Source of the DNA: Lachnospiraceae bacterium | Lineage (GTDB): Bacteria; Bacillota; Clostridia; Lachnospirales; Lachnospiraceae | Direction: 5' to 3' | Assembly: GCA_024697595.1 (NCBI GenBank) | Contig: JAILFK010000048.1 | Location: 1-64,000, forward strand | Length of the DNA stretch: 64,000 nt | Shown: positions 1 through 8,734 of the stretch, in pieces | Numbering within the stretch: the first letter of the stretch is position 1 | Layout of the letters: each line of letters begins with the position of its first letter | Position numbers and translations under genes: made by a program | The notes under the pieces: model-generated | Told to the model about the DNA's origin: nothing | Database searches by the model: none | What the model saw: the letters and a program-made list of their open reading frames with translations, nothing else

Positions 1-1
1 A

Positions 2-40
2 ACGGGAAAGATTTCTGGCCCAGCAGAACTTGGACTATAG
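2..40 (+). CDS. leuC: 3-isopropylmalate dehydratase large subunit, 3' end only
   Basis: Only the last 12 codons are inside the window. The frame reads TGKISGPAELGL and stops at 38-40. LeuC proteins usually end in a similar GKI-x-x-P motif, and leuD starts 9 bases later, so this is very probably the C-terminus of LeuC, the Fe-S-containing partner of LeuD in leucine synthesis. The rest of the gene is to the left of the window. Confidence 0.75.
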   Translation, partial: TGKISGPAELGL

Positions 41-49
41 GAGGATTAA

Positions 50-535
50 ATGAAAGCAGAAGGTAAAGTTTTTAAATTTGGAGATAATGTAGATACAGAT
101 GTAATTATTCCTGCTAGATACTTAAATGACCCAGACCCAAAAGCATTGGCAAGTCATTGTATGGAAGATATAGATAAGGAATTTGCAAGCAAGGTTAAAG
201 AGGGAGATATTATAGTTGCTGACAAGAACTTTGGATGTGGCTCATCAAGAGAGCACGCACCTATCTCAATCAAGGCTTGTGGAGTAAGTTGTGTTATTGC
301 GGATACATTTGCAAGAATTTTCTACCGCAACTCAATCAACATTGGACTTCCTATCATTGAATGTCCGGAAGCAGCCGCAGGAATATCTGACGGCGACGAA
401 GTAGAAGTTGATTTTGACACAGGTATTATTATAAATAAAACTACAGGTGCTGAGTTTAAAGGTCAGCCATTTCCTGAGTTTATGCAAAACATCATTACTA
501 AGGGCGGATTAGTAAATTACATAAATGATAAATAA
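50..535 (+). CDS. leuD: 3-isopropylmalate dehydratase small subunit
   Basis: Small subunit of isopropylmalate isomerase, which converts 2- to 3-isopropylmalate in leucine biosynthesis in the cytosol. It is 161 residues, the normal length for the stand-alone clostridial/archaeal type of LeuD. The family motifs are visible: [13 protein letters not shown] at residues 13-25 and the substrate-binding loop [10 protein letters not shown] near residues 62-71. An AGGAGG ribosome site sits just before the ATG and overlaps the stop region of leuC, so the two subunits are translated from one message. thrC follows 10 bases downstream. Related homoaconitase-type subunits look alike, but the linkage and length favour LeuD. 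Confidence 0.93.
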   Translation: MKAEGKVFKFGDNVDTDVIIPARYLNDPDPKALASHCMEDIDKEFASKVKEGDIIVADKNFGCGSSREHAPISIKACGVSCVIADTFARIFYRNSINIGLPIIECPEAAAGISDGDEVEVDFDTGIIINKTTGAEFKGQPFPEFMQNIITKGGLVNYINDK

Positions 536-545
536 GTGAGGAAAC

Positions 546-2036
546 ATGAAAGAGATATTATACAAAAGTACAAGAAGTGAAGATGGAGTTCTAAAGGCAT
601 CAGAAGCTATCCTAAAAGGTTTAGCTGATGATGGTGGTTTGTTTGTGCCAATTGAACTACCAAGCCTAGATAAGAGTATGAAGGAACTTGCTGGAATGAA
701 GTACCAGGAAGTTGCTTATGAAGTTATGAAACTGTTCTTCACAGACTTTACAGAAGAAGAATTAAAAAAGTGTATTGATAGAGCTTACGATGAGAAGTTT
801 GACACTGAAGAGATTGCACCTTTGGCGCAAGTGAAAGATCCATATCATTTGGAACTTTTCCATGGACCTACAATTGCGTTTAAAGATATGGCATTACAGA
901 TTTTGCCACATCTTCTTACAACATCAGCCAAGAAAAATGGTGTTGAAAATGACATCGTAATTTTGACTGCTACATCTGGTGATACTGGAAAAGCGGCTCT
1001 TGCTGGTTTTGCTAATGTTGATGGAACAAAGATTATTGTTTTTTATCCTGATGGCGGAGTTAGTCCTATCCAGGAAAAACAGATGATTACACAGAAGGGT
1101 GATAACACACACGTAGTTGCTATCAAAGGTAACTTTGATGAGGCACAGACGGGTGTAAAAAATATATTTAACAATAAAGAGTTGGCTGAAGAGATGGATT
1201 CAAAAGGATTCCAGTTCTCATCTGCAAACTCAATAAATATTGGTCGTCTAATCCCTCAGGTTGCATACTATGTTTATTCATATGCAAAGCTTTTAGCTGA
1301 AGGTAAGATTGAAGACGGAGAGAAGATTAATGTAGTTGTCCCAACAGGAAACTTTGGAAATATCTTGGCAGCTTTCTATGCAAAGAACATTGGAACTCCA
1401 ATCGACAAGTTGGTATGTGCATCAAATGAAAATAAAGTTCTTTACGATTTCTTTGGTACTGGCGAGTATGACAAAAACCGTGAGTTTATTTTGACATCAT
1501 CTCCATCTATGGATATTTTGATTTCAAGTAACCTTGAGAGACTTATCTACCACGTAGCTGAAAATGATGCTACAAAGAATAAAGCATTTATGGATGACTT
1601 AGCAACAACTGGTAAATATGAGATTACTGATGAGATGAGAGCAAAGCTTACTGACTTCGTCGGAGACTTTGCAAACGAAGAGGAGACAGCAGAGACAATC
1701 AAAAAGATTTTTGAAGATACAGGATACATTATGGATACACATACATCAGTTGCTAGATGTGTGTATGACAAGTATGTTGAAAAAACTGGTGACAATAAAA
1801 TAACAGTTATCGCATCAACTGCTAGTCCATTTAAATTTACAAGAGCGGTAATGAATGCGATTGATTCTAAGTATGAGGCCATGGAAGATTTCGAGTTGGT
1901 TGATGAATTATCAAGAATTGGAAATATCGAGATTCCAAACGCTATTGAAGAAATCAGAAACGCAGACATTAGACATAACACAAAGTGCGAGACAGAAGAG
2001 ATGGAAAATATTGTGAAGGATTTTTTGGGTATTTAG
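546..2036 (+). CDS. thrC: Threonine synthase
   Basis: PLP enzyme that converts O-phosphohomoserine to threonine. The protein is 496 residues, the usual size of the bacterial type. The PLP lysine lies in GPTIAFKDMALQ (Lys113), and the glycine-rich phosphate site SGDTGKAALAGF follows near residue 144. The N-terminal YKSTR segment is typical of the family. It starts 10 bases after leuD and ends one base before the next gene, so the three genes appear to form one operon joining leucine and threonine synthesis with a nucleotidase. No frameshift or missing motif is seen. Confidence 0.95.
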   Translation: MKEILYKSTRSEDGVLKASEAILKGLADDGGLFVPIELPSLDKSMKELAGMKYQEVAYEVMKLFFTDFTEEELKKCIDRAYDEKFDTEEIAPLAQVKDPYHLELFHGPTIAFKDMALQILPHLLTTSAKKNGVENDIVILTATSGDTGKAALAGFANVDGTKIIVFYPDGGVSPIQEKQMITQKGDNTHVVAIKGNFDEAQTGVKNIFNNKELAEEMDSKGFQFSSANSINIGRLIPQVAYYVYSYAKLLAEGKIEDGEKINVVVPTGNFGNILAAFYAKNIGTPIDKLVCASNENKVLYDFFGTGEYDKNREFILTSSPSMDILISSNLERLIYHVAENDATKNKAFMDDLATTGKYEITDEMRAKLTDFVGDFANEEETAETIKKIFEDTGYIMDTHTSVARCVYDKYVEKTGDNKITVIASTASPFKFTRAVMNAIDSKYEAMEDFELVDELSRIGNIEIPNAIEEIRNADIRHNTKCETEEMENIVKDFLGI

Positions 2037-2037
2037 T

Positions 2038-2610
2038 ATGAATAATTTTTATGGAATGCTTGCAAGAATGAAATATATTAATCGTTGGGGACTTATGAGA
2101 ACTGTTGATAGTGAGAATATTGCTGAACACAGTTTGGAAGTTGCTATTATAGCGCACGCTTTGGCGGTTATTGGAAATACATACTTCGGCAAAGACTTAG
2201 ATCCAGAGAGAATTGCAGTGATTGGAATTATGCATGACACAGCTGAGATTATTACTGGGGATATGCCTACGCCTATCAAGTACTTTGCGCCGGAAATCAG
2301 AGACTCATATAAAAAGGTGGAAGACATTGCGGTTAATAAATTAATCAAAGAACTTCCTGATGAGATGCAACCTGAGTACGAGAAGGTTATGGGTGTGGAA
2401 GATGATCCGGATTATAAATATGTTAAGGCTGCGGATAAGTTGTCTGCCTATATCAAGTGTTTAGAAGAAGAGGATATGGGTAACAACGATTTTAAAGAAG
2501 CAAAGGATTCTATAAAGCAGATTATTGATGATATGGAGATGGAAGAAGTTGAATACTTTATGGAACATTTCATTGAATCATACAATCAGACATTGGATGA
2601 AATAAATTAG
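2038..2610 (+). CDS. HD-domain 5'-deoxynucleotidase (YfbR-like)
   Basis: A 190-residue HD-superfamily phosphohydrolase resembling E. coli YfbR, which removes phosphate from deoxynucleoside 5'-monophosphates. Metal ligands are visible as His31 (NIAEHSLEVA), the His66-Asp67 doublet in GIMHDTAEIITGDMPTPIKY, and a later acidic residue in KAADKLSAYIKCLEEE. The segment around GDMPTPIKY is characteristic of the YfbR subgroup. The ATG follows the thrC stop by one base, so translation is probably coupled and the ribosome site lies inside the end of thrC. Substrate specificity is inferred from the family only. Confidence 0.85.
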   Translation: MNNFYGMLARMKYINRWGLMRTVDSENIAEHSLEVAIIAHALAVIGNTYFGKDLDPERIAVIGIMHDTAEIITGDMPTPIKYFAPEIRDSYKKVEDIAVNKLIKELPDEMQPEYEKVMGVEDDPDYKYVKAADKLSAYIKCLEEEDMGNNDFKEAKDSIKQIIDDMEMEEVEYFMEHFIESYNQTLDEIN

Positions 2611-2616
2611 TATTAA

Positions 2617-2644
2617 AAGAGATTAGCGTATTCGTTAATCTCTT
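2617..2644 (+). terminator. Hairpin between the nucleotidase gene and topB
   Basis: AAGAGATTA at 2617-2625 pairs perfectly with TAATCTCTT at 2636-2644, extended inward by GCG/CGT around a TATT loop. Only a short run of T follows, so this may be a weak terminator or an RNA processing hairpin. It lies directly before the topB ribosome site. Confidence 0.55.
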
Positions 2645-2662
2645 AAATATAAGAGCGACAAA

Positions 2663-4672
2663 ATGGGAAAAACAGTTTATATTGCGGAAAAGCCTAGTGT
2701 GGCAAATGAGTTTGCTAAGGCATTAAAACTGAAGACTTCGAAGCGCGACGGATATATGGAAGGCGACGATTCAATTGTCACCTGGTGCGTTGGACACTTG
2801 GTGACTATGAGTTATCCAGAAGTTTACGATGAAAAGTATAAGAAGTGGAGTCTCAGGAATCTTCCATTTATTCCTAAAGACTGGAAGTATGAAGTAATCA
2901 GTAGCGTAAAGAAGCAATTTAAGATAGTGAAAGGTATCCTCACACGTGATGATGTGGATACCATTTATGTGTGTACTGACTCTGGACGTGAGGGTGAGTA
3001 TATTTATAGACTCGTGGCTCAGGCCGCAGGTGTTAAAGGGAAAAAAGAAAAACGCGTTTGGATTGATTCACAGACTGAAGAAGAAATCCTAAGAGGAATT
3101 AAAGAAGCGAAAGATTTAAGTGAATACAATAATTTATCTGACTCGGCATATCTTAGAGCGAAAGAAGATTATTTGATGGGAATAAACTTCTCAAGACTTC
3201 TCACTTTAAAGTATGGTCAGTCGGTTAACAATTATCTTAAAGGTGGAAAATGGAAATCAATTAATGTCGGTCGTGTTATGACATGTGTTCTTGGAATGAT
3301 TTGTACAAGAGAACGTGAGATAAGAGACTTTGTGAAGACACCTTTTTATAGAGTTATAGCAAGTGTTGATATTGGAGATAGAAGTGTTGATACAGAGTGG
3401 AAGGCGAAGAAAGGCTCCAAGTTTTTCGAGTCGCCACTTTTGTATAAAGAGAATGGTTTTAAAGAAAAGACTTCGGCGGCGGCGTTGATTAATGGCATTG
3501 AAGAAAATCAACCTCTCAAGATGACAGTGAAGAGCATTAACATTAAAGACGAGAAAAAGCAACCACCTCTTCTTTACAATTTGGCAGAACTTCAAAATGA
3601 TTGTTCAAAGATGTTTAAGATTAGTCCGTCGGAAACTTTGAATGTCGTTCAACAATTGTATGAGAGCAAACTTGTTACTTATCCTAGAACTGATGCTAGA
3701 GTTATATCAGCGGCAGTTGCAAAACAGATTAATAGAAATATAAAAGGACTGCTTGGTTACACACCTTGTGCAGGTTTTGCGAAAAGCATTTTAGATAACA
3801 AAATGTACGAAGGTTTAGCTAGCACAAAGTATGTAAATGATAAAAAGATTACAGATCACTACGCGATTATACCTACGGGCCAAGGATTAGGTGGACTTGG
3901 AAAGCAGAGTGAGATTAATAGAAAAGTTTACATGGTTATTGTTAGAAGATTTTTAAGTATTTTCTATCCACCAGCAATTTATAAAAAAGCTGCATTGGTT
4001 GGTGAGATGCCATCGACCTTCGAAGGAGAAAACTTTAAAGAACAATTTAATGCAAACTTTAAGATTTTGGTGCAGAAGGGATATATGGAGATTTCGGGTG
4101 TGCCAAAATCCAAAAAGAACGAAAATGAAAATGATGAACCTTTAGATGAAGAGTTCTTTAAAATATTGTATAATGTTTCTAAGGGCGACGAACTAGATGT
4201 GGGAGGTTTTGACATAAGAGAAGGAGAAACCACACCACCAAAAAGATATACTTCAGGCTCGTTGATTCTTGCAATGGAAAATGCAGGGCAGTTGATTGAA
4301 GATGAAGACTTGAGAGCTCAGATAAAAGGTTCAGGAATAGGCACAAGTGCTACAAGAGCAGAGATTATCAAGAAACTTACAAATATCAAGTACTTGCAAT
4401 TGAACAAAAAAACTCAAGTGATTAGACCTACACAGTTAGGAGAGATGATCTTTGGCGTGGTCCACGGATCGATAAAGTCGCTACTTAATCCAGAGTTAAC
4501 TGCTAGTTGGGAAATGGGACTTGATGCAGTTGCACAAGGAAACTTGACGGCTGATGAGTATATGAAAAAGTTGGATGAGTTTATACGTGTTAGATTTAAC
4601 AATGTTGTAAACTTAAATAATACAGGACAGATGATTGGTTACTATAATTATGTGGCTCAATTCTATAAATAA
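2663..4672 (+). CDS. topB: DNA topoisomerase III
   Basis: Type IA topoisomerase that passes single strands to resolve recombination and replication intermediates. The N-terminal Toprim domain opens with YIAEKPSVANEFAKAL and carries the acidic DSGREGEYI motif near residue 112. The active-site tyrosine is in LVTYPRTDAR (Tyr340). At 669 residues it has the core of the family, and I see no C-terminal zinc ribbon, as is common for Firmicutes TopB. The C-terminal region contains the usual GIGTSATRAEII motif. It ends 11 bases before glmS, so the two are probably cotranscribed. Confidence 0.94.
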   Translation: MGKTVYIAEKPSVANEFAKALKLKTSKRDGYMEGDDSIVTWCVGHLVTMSYPEVYDEKYKKWSLRNLPFIPKDWKYEVISSVKKQFKIVKGILTRDDVDTIYVCTDSGREGEYIYRLVAQAAGVKGKKEKRVWIDSQTEEEILRGIKEAKDLSEYNNLSDSAYLRAKEDYLMGINFSRLLTLKYGQSVNNYLKGGKWKSINVGRVMTCVLGMICTREREIRDFVKTPFYRVIASVDIGDRSVDTEWKAKKGSKFFESPLLYKENGFKEKTSAAALINGIEENQPLKMTVKSINIKDEKKQPPLLYNLAELQNDCSKMFKISPSETLNVVQQLYESKLVTYPRTDARVISAAVAKQINRNIKGLLGYTPCAGFAKSILDNKMYEGLASTKYVNDKKITDHYAIIPTGQGLGGLGKQSEINRKVYMVIVRRFLSIFYPPAIYKKAALVGEMPSTFEGENFKEQFNANFKILVQKGYMEISGVPKSKKNENENDEPLDEEFFKILYNVSKGDELDVGGFDIREGETTPPKRYTSGSLILAMENAGQLIEDEDLRAQIKGSGIGTSATRAEIIKKLTNIKYLQLNKKTQVIRPTQLGEMIFGVVHGSIKSLLNPELTASWEMGLDAVAQGNLTADEYMKKLDEFIRVRFNNVVNLNNTGQMIGYYNYVAQFYK

Positions 4673-4683
4673 AGGAGAACATT

Positions 4684-6501
4684 ATGTGTGGAATAGTTGG
4701 ATACATTGGTGAGAGAGATTGCTCAGAAGTGTTGCTTAATGCTTTGTCGAAGTTGGAGTATCGTGGATACGATTCGGCTGGTATTGCAGTATTTGAGAAC
4801 GACGAAATCCATGTGGAAAAAGCTAAGGGTGAGCTTAAGAATCTAAAAGAGATTGTAGATCAGAATAAGCCAGACGGTCATGTTGGAATTGGACATACTC
4901 GTTGGGCTACTCATGGTGAGCCTTCGGACATTAATTCGCACCCTCATGGAAACAAGAGAGTGTCAATCGTTCACAATGGTATTATTGAAAACTATAAAGA
5001 TATCAAAAAGTTCCTAATTGAAAAAGGATATTCATTTGACAGCGAGACTGATACAGAGACTGTTGCAAAGTTGTTGGATTACTATTATGAAGGAGATCCG
5101 ATCGATGCAATAATTAAGACTTTAAAAGACGTTCGTGGTGCATATGCATTGGGTATCATTTTTAAAGACTTTCCGGATAGAATCTTTGCTGCTAGAAAAG
5201 ATAGCCCACTTATTATAGGCGTAGGCGATGAAGAGAACTTCATAGCATCTGACGTTCCAGCTATTTTACAGTACACAAATAAATACTACCTATTAGAACA
5301 AGGTGAGATTGCAACTATTAAGGATGATAGAGTTGAGTTTTGCGATATGCACAAAGAACCTATCACAAAAGAAGTTCAAGAGTCTGACCTTGATATGGAT
5401 GCAGCTGAAAAAGGTGGATATGAGCACTTTATGCTTAAAGAAATCCACGAACAGCCAGATGCACTAAAGACAACAATCGCTCCTAGAATCGTCGATGGAA
5501 TGCCTGACATTTCAGAGTGTGGTTTGACTGTTGAAGATTTGAAAGGTTATAGAAAACTATTTATTGTTGCCTGTGGAACTGCTATGCATGCAGGTATGGT
5601 TGGTAAATATGTTATTGAGAAGTTAGCAAGAGTGGAAGTTACAGTTGATATTGCTTCCGAGTTTAGATATAGAGATCCTATTATTGCACCTGAAGATTTA
5701 GTTATCGTAATTTCACAATCAGGTGAGACGGCTGATACAAAAGCAGCACTTAAGCTTGCACAAGAAAAGGGTGCAAAAGTATTGGGAGTAGTTAATGTTA
5801 AGGGATCATCAATTGCTAGAGATTCAGACATGGTTATTTATACACATGCTGGTCCTGAAATTTCAGTTGCTAGTACAAAAGCATTTTCGGTGCAGATGTC
5901 AGTTATGTATCTACTAGCATTTGAACTTGCATACGCAAAAGGTGAGATTACAGAGGAAGAATGTAGAAGACTTACTGCAGAGCTTCAAAAAGTGCCAGAT
6001 ATAGTTGAGAAGACTATGGAGTGTGAGCACGACTGTCAGAGAGTGGCTTCTAAACTTATCAAAGCTCAGAGTTTGATGTATATAGGTAGAGGTTTGGACT
6101 ATGCTCTAAGTATGGAAGGTTCTTTGAAGTTGAAAGAGATTTCATATATTCATTCAGAGAGCTATGCGGCAGGAGAGTTGAAACACGGAACTATTTCATT
6201 GATTGAGGACGGAGTTCCTGTCATCAGTGTTGCAACTCAAAGTGCGCTTTTAGAAAAAACTGTAAGTAATATTGAAGAAGTTAAGTCGCGTGGAGCTTTT
6301 ACAATTACTGTTGCCAAAGAAGGTGACGAGTTCGACGAAGGCATTAACGATGAGATTATCGAAGTGCCAGCACTAGAAGATGTTCTAATGCCTATGGTTA
6401 CTGTTATTCCTTTGCAGTTGATTGCTTACTACACAACTGTTCTTAAGGGATTCAATGTAGATAAGCCTAGAAACTTGGCTAAGTCAGTTACAGTAGAATA
6501 G
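4684..6501 (+). CDS. glmS: Glutamine-fructose-6-phosphate aminotransferase
   Basis: Makes glucosamine-6-phosphate from fructose-6-phosphate and glutamine, the first step of UDP-GlcNAc and cell-wall synthesis. The catalytic Cys is exposed after Met removal (MCGIVGYIG), followed by the Ntn glutaminase domain (RGYDSAGIA, HTRWATHGEPS). Two SIS sugar-isomerase domains follow, with SQSGETADT and the C-terminal DKPRNLAKSVTVE tail. It is 605 residues, a normal length, with ribosome site AAGGAG. Only 11 bases separate it from topB, leaving no room for the glmS ribozyme found upstream of this gene in Bacillus and many Clostridia, so feedback control must differ here. Confidence 0.97.
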   Translation: MCGIVGYIGERDCSEVLLNALSKLEYRGYDSAGIAVFENDEIHVEKAKGELKNLKEIVDQNKPDGHVGIGHTRWATHGEPSDINSHPHGNKRVSIVHNGIIENYKDIKKFLIEKGYSFDSETDTETVAKLLDYYYEGDPIDAIIKTLKDVRGAYALGIIFKDFPDRIFAARKDSPLIIGVGDEENFIASDVPAILQYTNKYYLLEQGEIATIKDDRVEFCDMHKEPITKEVQESDLDMDAAEKGGYEHFMLKEIHEQPDALKTTIAPRIVDGMPDISECGLTVEDLKGYRKLFIVACGTAMHAGMVGKYVIEKLARVEVTVDIASEFRYRDPIIAPEDLVIVISQSGETADTKAALKLAQEKGAKVLGVVNVKGSSIARDSDMVIYTHAGPEISVASTKAFSVQMSVMYLLAFELAYAKGEITEEECRRLTAELQKVPDIVEKTMECEHDCQRVASKLIKAQSLMYIGRGLDYALSMEGSLKLKEISYIHSESYAAGELKHGTISLIEDGVPVISVATQSALLEKTVSNIEEVKSRGAFTITVAKEGDEFDEGINDEIIEVPALEDVLMPMVTVIPLQLIAYYTTVLKGFNVDKPRNLAKSVTVE

Positions 6502-6509
6502 TATTATTT

Positions 6510-6532
6510 ATGGCGGGATTTTGTCTCGCCAT
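6510..6532 (+). terminator. Terminator after glmS
   Basis: ATGGCG at 6510-6515 pairs with CGCCAT at 6527-6532, extended inward by GGA/TCT pairs around a short T-rich loop, then TTTAATA. This is a rho-independent terminator shape, although the T tract is short and the next gene's ribosome site begins only a few bases later. Confidence 0.65.
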
Positions 6533-6549
6533 TTAATATAGGAGTAAAT

Positions 6550-7212
6550 ATGAGTAATATTGAAATAAAAGATTTATATGATTTAAATGAAACTATCGCA
6601 AAGGATTTGTTTGAAGGAAAAACATATCCTTGGGAAGTGTTGCCTGAGATTGGTGATTTTGTTTTAAAACTTGGTGAGACTTTATCAGATGAGTTTAATC
6701 ATCCAGAAGAAAACATTTGGATTCACAAATCAGTGAAGGTAGCTAAAACGGCAACATTAAATGGACCTTTGATTATAGATGCTGATACAGAAGTCAGACC
6801 TGGAGCATTTATAAGAGGTAATGTTTTGGTTGGCAAAAACTGTGTGGTTGGGAATTCTACAGAACTTAAAAATGTAGTTTTATTCAACACAGTTCAAGTT
6901 CCACATTACAACTATGTTGGAGATAGTATTCTTGGAACTCACTCGCATATGGGTGCCGGATCTATCACATCAAATGTTAAATCAAACAAGACATTAGTTG
7001 TTGTTAAAAACGACGGCGAAGAAATCGAAACAGGCTTAAAGAAATTTGGCGCAATGATTGGTGATTATGTAGAAGTAGGATGTAACTCAGTGCTAAACCC
7101 TGGAACTGTCATTGGAAGAAATACAGATATTTATCCATTGTCACCAGTTCGTGGAGTAGTGCCTGAGAAAAGTATATATAAAAGCGCGGATAATATAGTT
7201 GATAAAAAATAA
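6550..7212 (+). CDS. Left-handed beta-helix (hexapeptide repeat) protein, GlmU-like C-terminal domain
   Basis: A 220-residue protein built of hexapeptide repeats, seen from about residue 55 (IHKSVKVAKTATLNGPLIIDADTEV, broken here by repeat turns) through VLVGKNCVVGNSTELKN and NTDIYPLSPVRGVVP. It resembles the acyltransferase half of GlmU-type UDP-N-acetylglucosamine enzymes but has no nucleotidyltransferase domain. The position directly after glmS suggests a role in amino-sugar or cell-wall precursor metabolism. That is inference from linkage; the substrate cannot be read from the sequence. The start ATG is preceded by ATAGGAG. Confidence 0.75.
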   Translation: MSNIEIKDLYDLNETIAKDLFEGKTYPWEVLPEIGDFVLKLGETLSDEFNHPEENIWIHKSVKVAKTATLNGPLIIDADTEVRPGAFIRGNVLVGKNCVVGNSTELKNVVLFNTVQVPHYNYVGDSILGTHSHMGAGSITSNVKSNKTLVVVKNDGEEIETGLKKFGAMIGDYVEVGCNSVLNPGTVIGRNTDIYPLSPVRGVVPEKSIYKSADNIVDKK

Positions 7213-7213
7213 T

Positions 7214-7246
7214 TATCATCAAACTTTTGTGTTATGTTTGATGATA
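7214..7246 (+). terminator. Hairpin between hexapeptide protein and BspA-like gene
   Basis: TATCATCAAAC (7214-7224) and GTTTGATGATA (7236-7246) form a perfect 11-bp stem with an 11-base loop. No T run follows on the plus strand, and the AAAGGAGG ribosome site begins a few bases later, so it may act as a processing or stability hairpin rather than a true terminator. Confidence 0.5.
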
Positions 7247-7269
7247 GCAACAAAGGAGGAAGTTTTAAA

Positions 7270-8580
7270 ATGAAAAAAGTGTTGAAAAGTTTAAGTATTT
7301 TGGTTTTGGCTCTTGCCGTGTGCGTAACAATGTTTAACGCGCCAACAAAAGCCGCTACTAAAAAAACAGAAGTAACCTACAGTGGGTTTAAATTTGAATT
7401 GTATGATGATGAACCATACGGAACTTATGATTCAATTATTTTAGTTGGCTATAATGGAAGTGAAACAAACGTAACTTTACCTACTCATATTATATATGAA
7501 GGAAAGAAGTATCCAGTAACAGGTATTGGCGAGAAAGCTTTCAATGGGAATTCTAAAATTAAAAAAGTAATAATTCCCGATGGATATGAATATATTGCAA
7601 CTGAAGCATTTGAATCTTGTAGTAATCTGACTGAGATGAATATCAGTGGAACAGTTCAGTATGTAGGACTAAAAGTATTTGCCAATGACTCTAATCTAAA
7701 AACATATCGTATCGGAGGCAAAAACGACGACAAAGACATTTATGCAAATTCATATTTGGGATGTAATTCAGCACAAGATCCATTCCCTAATGTTTCTGTA
7801 TACTGTATTAAGGGAAGTGCGGCTGACAAGTATGTAGGCGATGTAAATGCGGGCACACCAAAGTATGAATTAACAGTTTTCTATGAAGCAAATCCGGCGC
7901 CTGCAACAAAGGTAACAAGAGTTCTTCCTGAACCTGCGAATCCATATGAAAAAGGAGCTTCATTTGATAGAGCAGATAAAGCTATAACAAATTTTGCAAG
8001 TGAGGGAGATCCTGCTGGTTCTGAATTTGGACTTCTTCAGTTGAAACAGAAGAAAGTAACAAAGAAATCAATTAAGGTTTCTTGGAAGAAAATTGCTGGA
8101 GCAGTAAAATACGCATACTATGCTGCAAACTGTGGAAAGAAGAATAAATATAAAAGACAAGGGATCACAACTGGCACATCGTTCAACTGCAAGAAGATTT
8201 CTGGTAAGAAATTAAAGAAGGGTAAATACTACAAGTTCATTGTTATCGCTATCGACAAAGACAACAAAGTAGTATCTACATCCAAGACAGTTCACGTAGC
8301 TACAAAGGGTGGCAAGGTGACAAATGATACAAAAGTAAAAGTAAAGAAGACAAAAGCTTCTGTTAAGGTTGGAAAGACATATAAGATTAAGGCAAAAGAA
8401 GTAAAACCTAAGAAAGGCAAAGTTAAGAGACATCGCGCTGTTAAGTATGAATCACTTAATACAACTGTAGCAACAGTTAGTGGAAAAGGTTCAGTTAAAG
8501 GTGTTAAGAAAGGTACAACAACTGTATATGCTTATGCTCAAAACGGTGTTGCAGCAAAAGTTAAAATAACAGTAAAATAA
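7270..8580 (+). CDS. Secreted BspA-like leucine-rich repeat protein with C-terminal Ig-like domain
   Basis: Exported surface protein of about 436 residues. I place the start at 7270 because AAAGGAGG lies 7-8 bases upstream and a clear signal peptide follows (KKVLKSLSILVLALAVCVTMF, cut near the NAPTKA-A site); an in-frame ATG at 7234 would put 12 extra residues before it. A short LRR_5/BspA-type segment follows (VTGIGEKAFNGNSKIKKVII, EAFESCSNLTEMNI), then a lysine-rich fibronectin-like region, and a C-terminal bacterial Ig-like (Big2) domain with VKYESLNTTVATV. It probably binds cell wall or host glycans. No LPXTG anchor is visible. Confidence 0.82.
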   Translation: MKKVLKSLSILVLALAVCVTMFNAPTKAATKKTEVTYSGFKFELYDDEPYGTYDSIILVGYNGSETNVTLPTHIIYEGKKYPVTGIGEKAFNGNSKIKKVIIPDGYEYIATEAFESCSNLTEMNISGTVQYVGLKVFANDSNLKTYRIGGKNDDKDIYANSYLGCNSAQDPFPNVSVYCIKGSAADKYVGDVNAGTPKYELTVFYEANPAPATKVTRVLPEPANPYEKGASFDRADKAITNFASEGDPAGSEFGLLQLKQKKVTKKSIKVSWKKIAGAVKYAYYAANCGKKNKYKRQGITTGTSFNCKKISGKKLKKGKYYKFIVIAIDKDNKVVSTSKTVHVATKGGKVTNDTKVKVKKTKASVKVGKTYKIKAKEVKPKKGKVKRHRAVKYESLNTTVATVSGKGSVKGVKKGTTTVYAYAQNGVAAKVKITVK

Positions 8581-8597
8581 GTTAAACTTAATAAAAT

Positions 8598-8628
8598 AAG
8601 GACTTGCGATATGAGGTCGCAAGTCCTT
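8598..8628 (+). terminator. Terminator after the BspA-like gene
   Basis: AAGGACTTGCGA (8598-8609) and TCGCAAGTCCTT (8617-8628) make a perfect 12-bp stem with a 7-base loop, followed by TTAAATTTG. It separates the surface-protein gene from the pckA promoter, whose weak -35 overlaps its end. Confidence 0.85.
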
Positions 8629-8655
8629 TAAATTTGCCTATTTTTATGCTATAAT
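8627..8655 (+). promoter_or_regulatory. Promoter of pckA with extended -10
   Basis: TATAAT at 8650-8655 is preceded by TG at the extended -10 position. The -35 (TTTAAA, 17 bp upstream) is poor, which fits an extended -10 promoter or one that needs an activator. The expected transcript has a leader of about 75 nt carrying two small hairpins before the ATG. Confidence 0.6.
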
Positions 8656-8670
8656 ACGCAAGGTTGTTTT

Positions 8671-8721
8671 GGTATAAGAGATACCGAAAAATATGCCTAT
8701 ATAGCCCATAAATGCTATATA
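8671..8721 (+). promoter_or_regulatory. Two hairpins in the pckA leader
   Basis: GGTAT/ATACC pairs at 8671-8685, and TATATAGC (8698-8705) pairs with GCTATATA (8714-8721) just before the AAAGGAGG ribosome site. They could stabilise the mRNA or modulate translation. No known riboswitch class is recognised. Confidence 0.45.
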
Positions 8722-8734
8722 AAAGGAGGAAAAA

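Noticed and set aside
3257..3595. 112-residue minus-strand ORF inside topB
   Set aside because: Shadow of the Toprim/catalytic region of topB, without start signals.
7234..7269. ATG at 7234 as the start of the BspA-like gene
   Set aside because: It would place 12 polar residues before a standard signal peptide and lies inside the preceding hairpin; the ATG at 7270 has the ribosome site.
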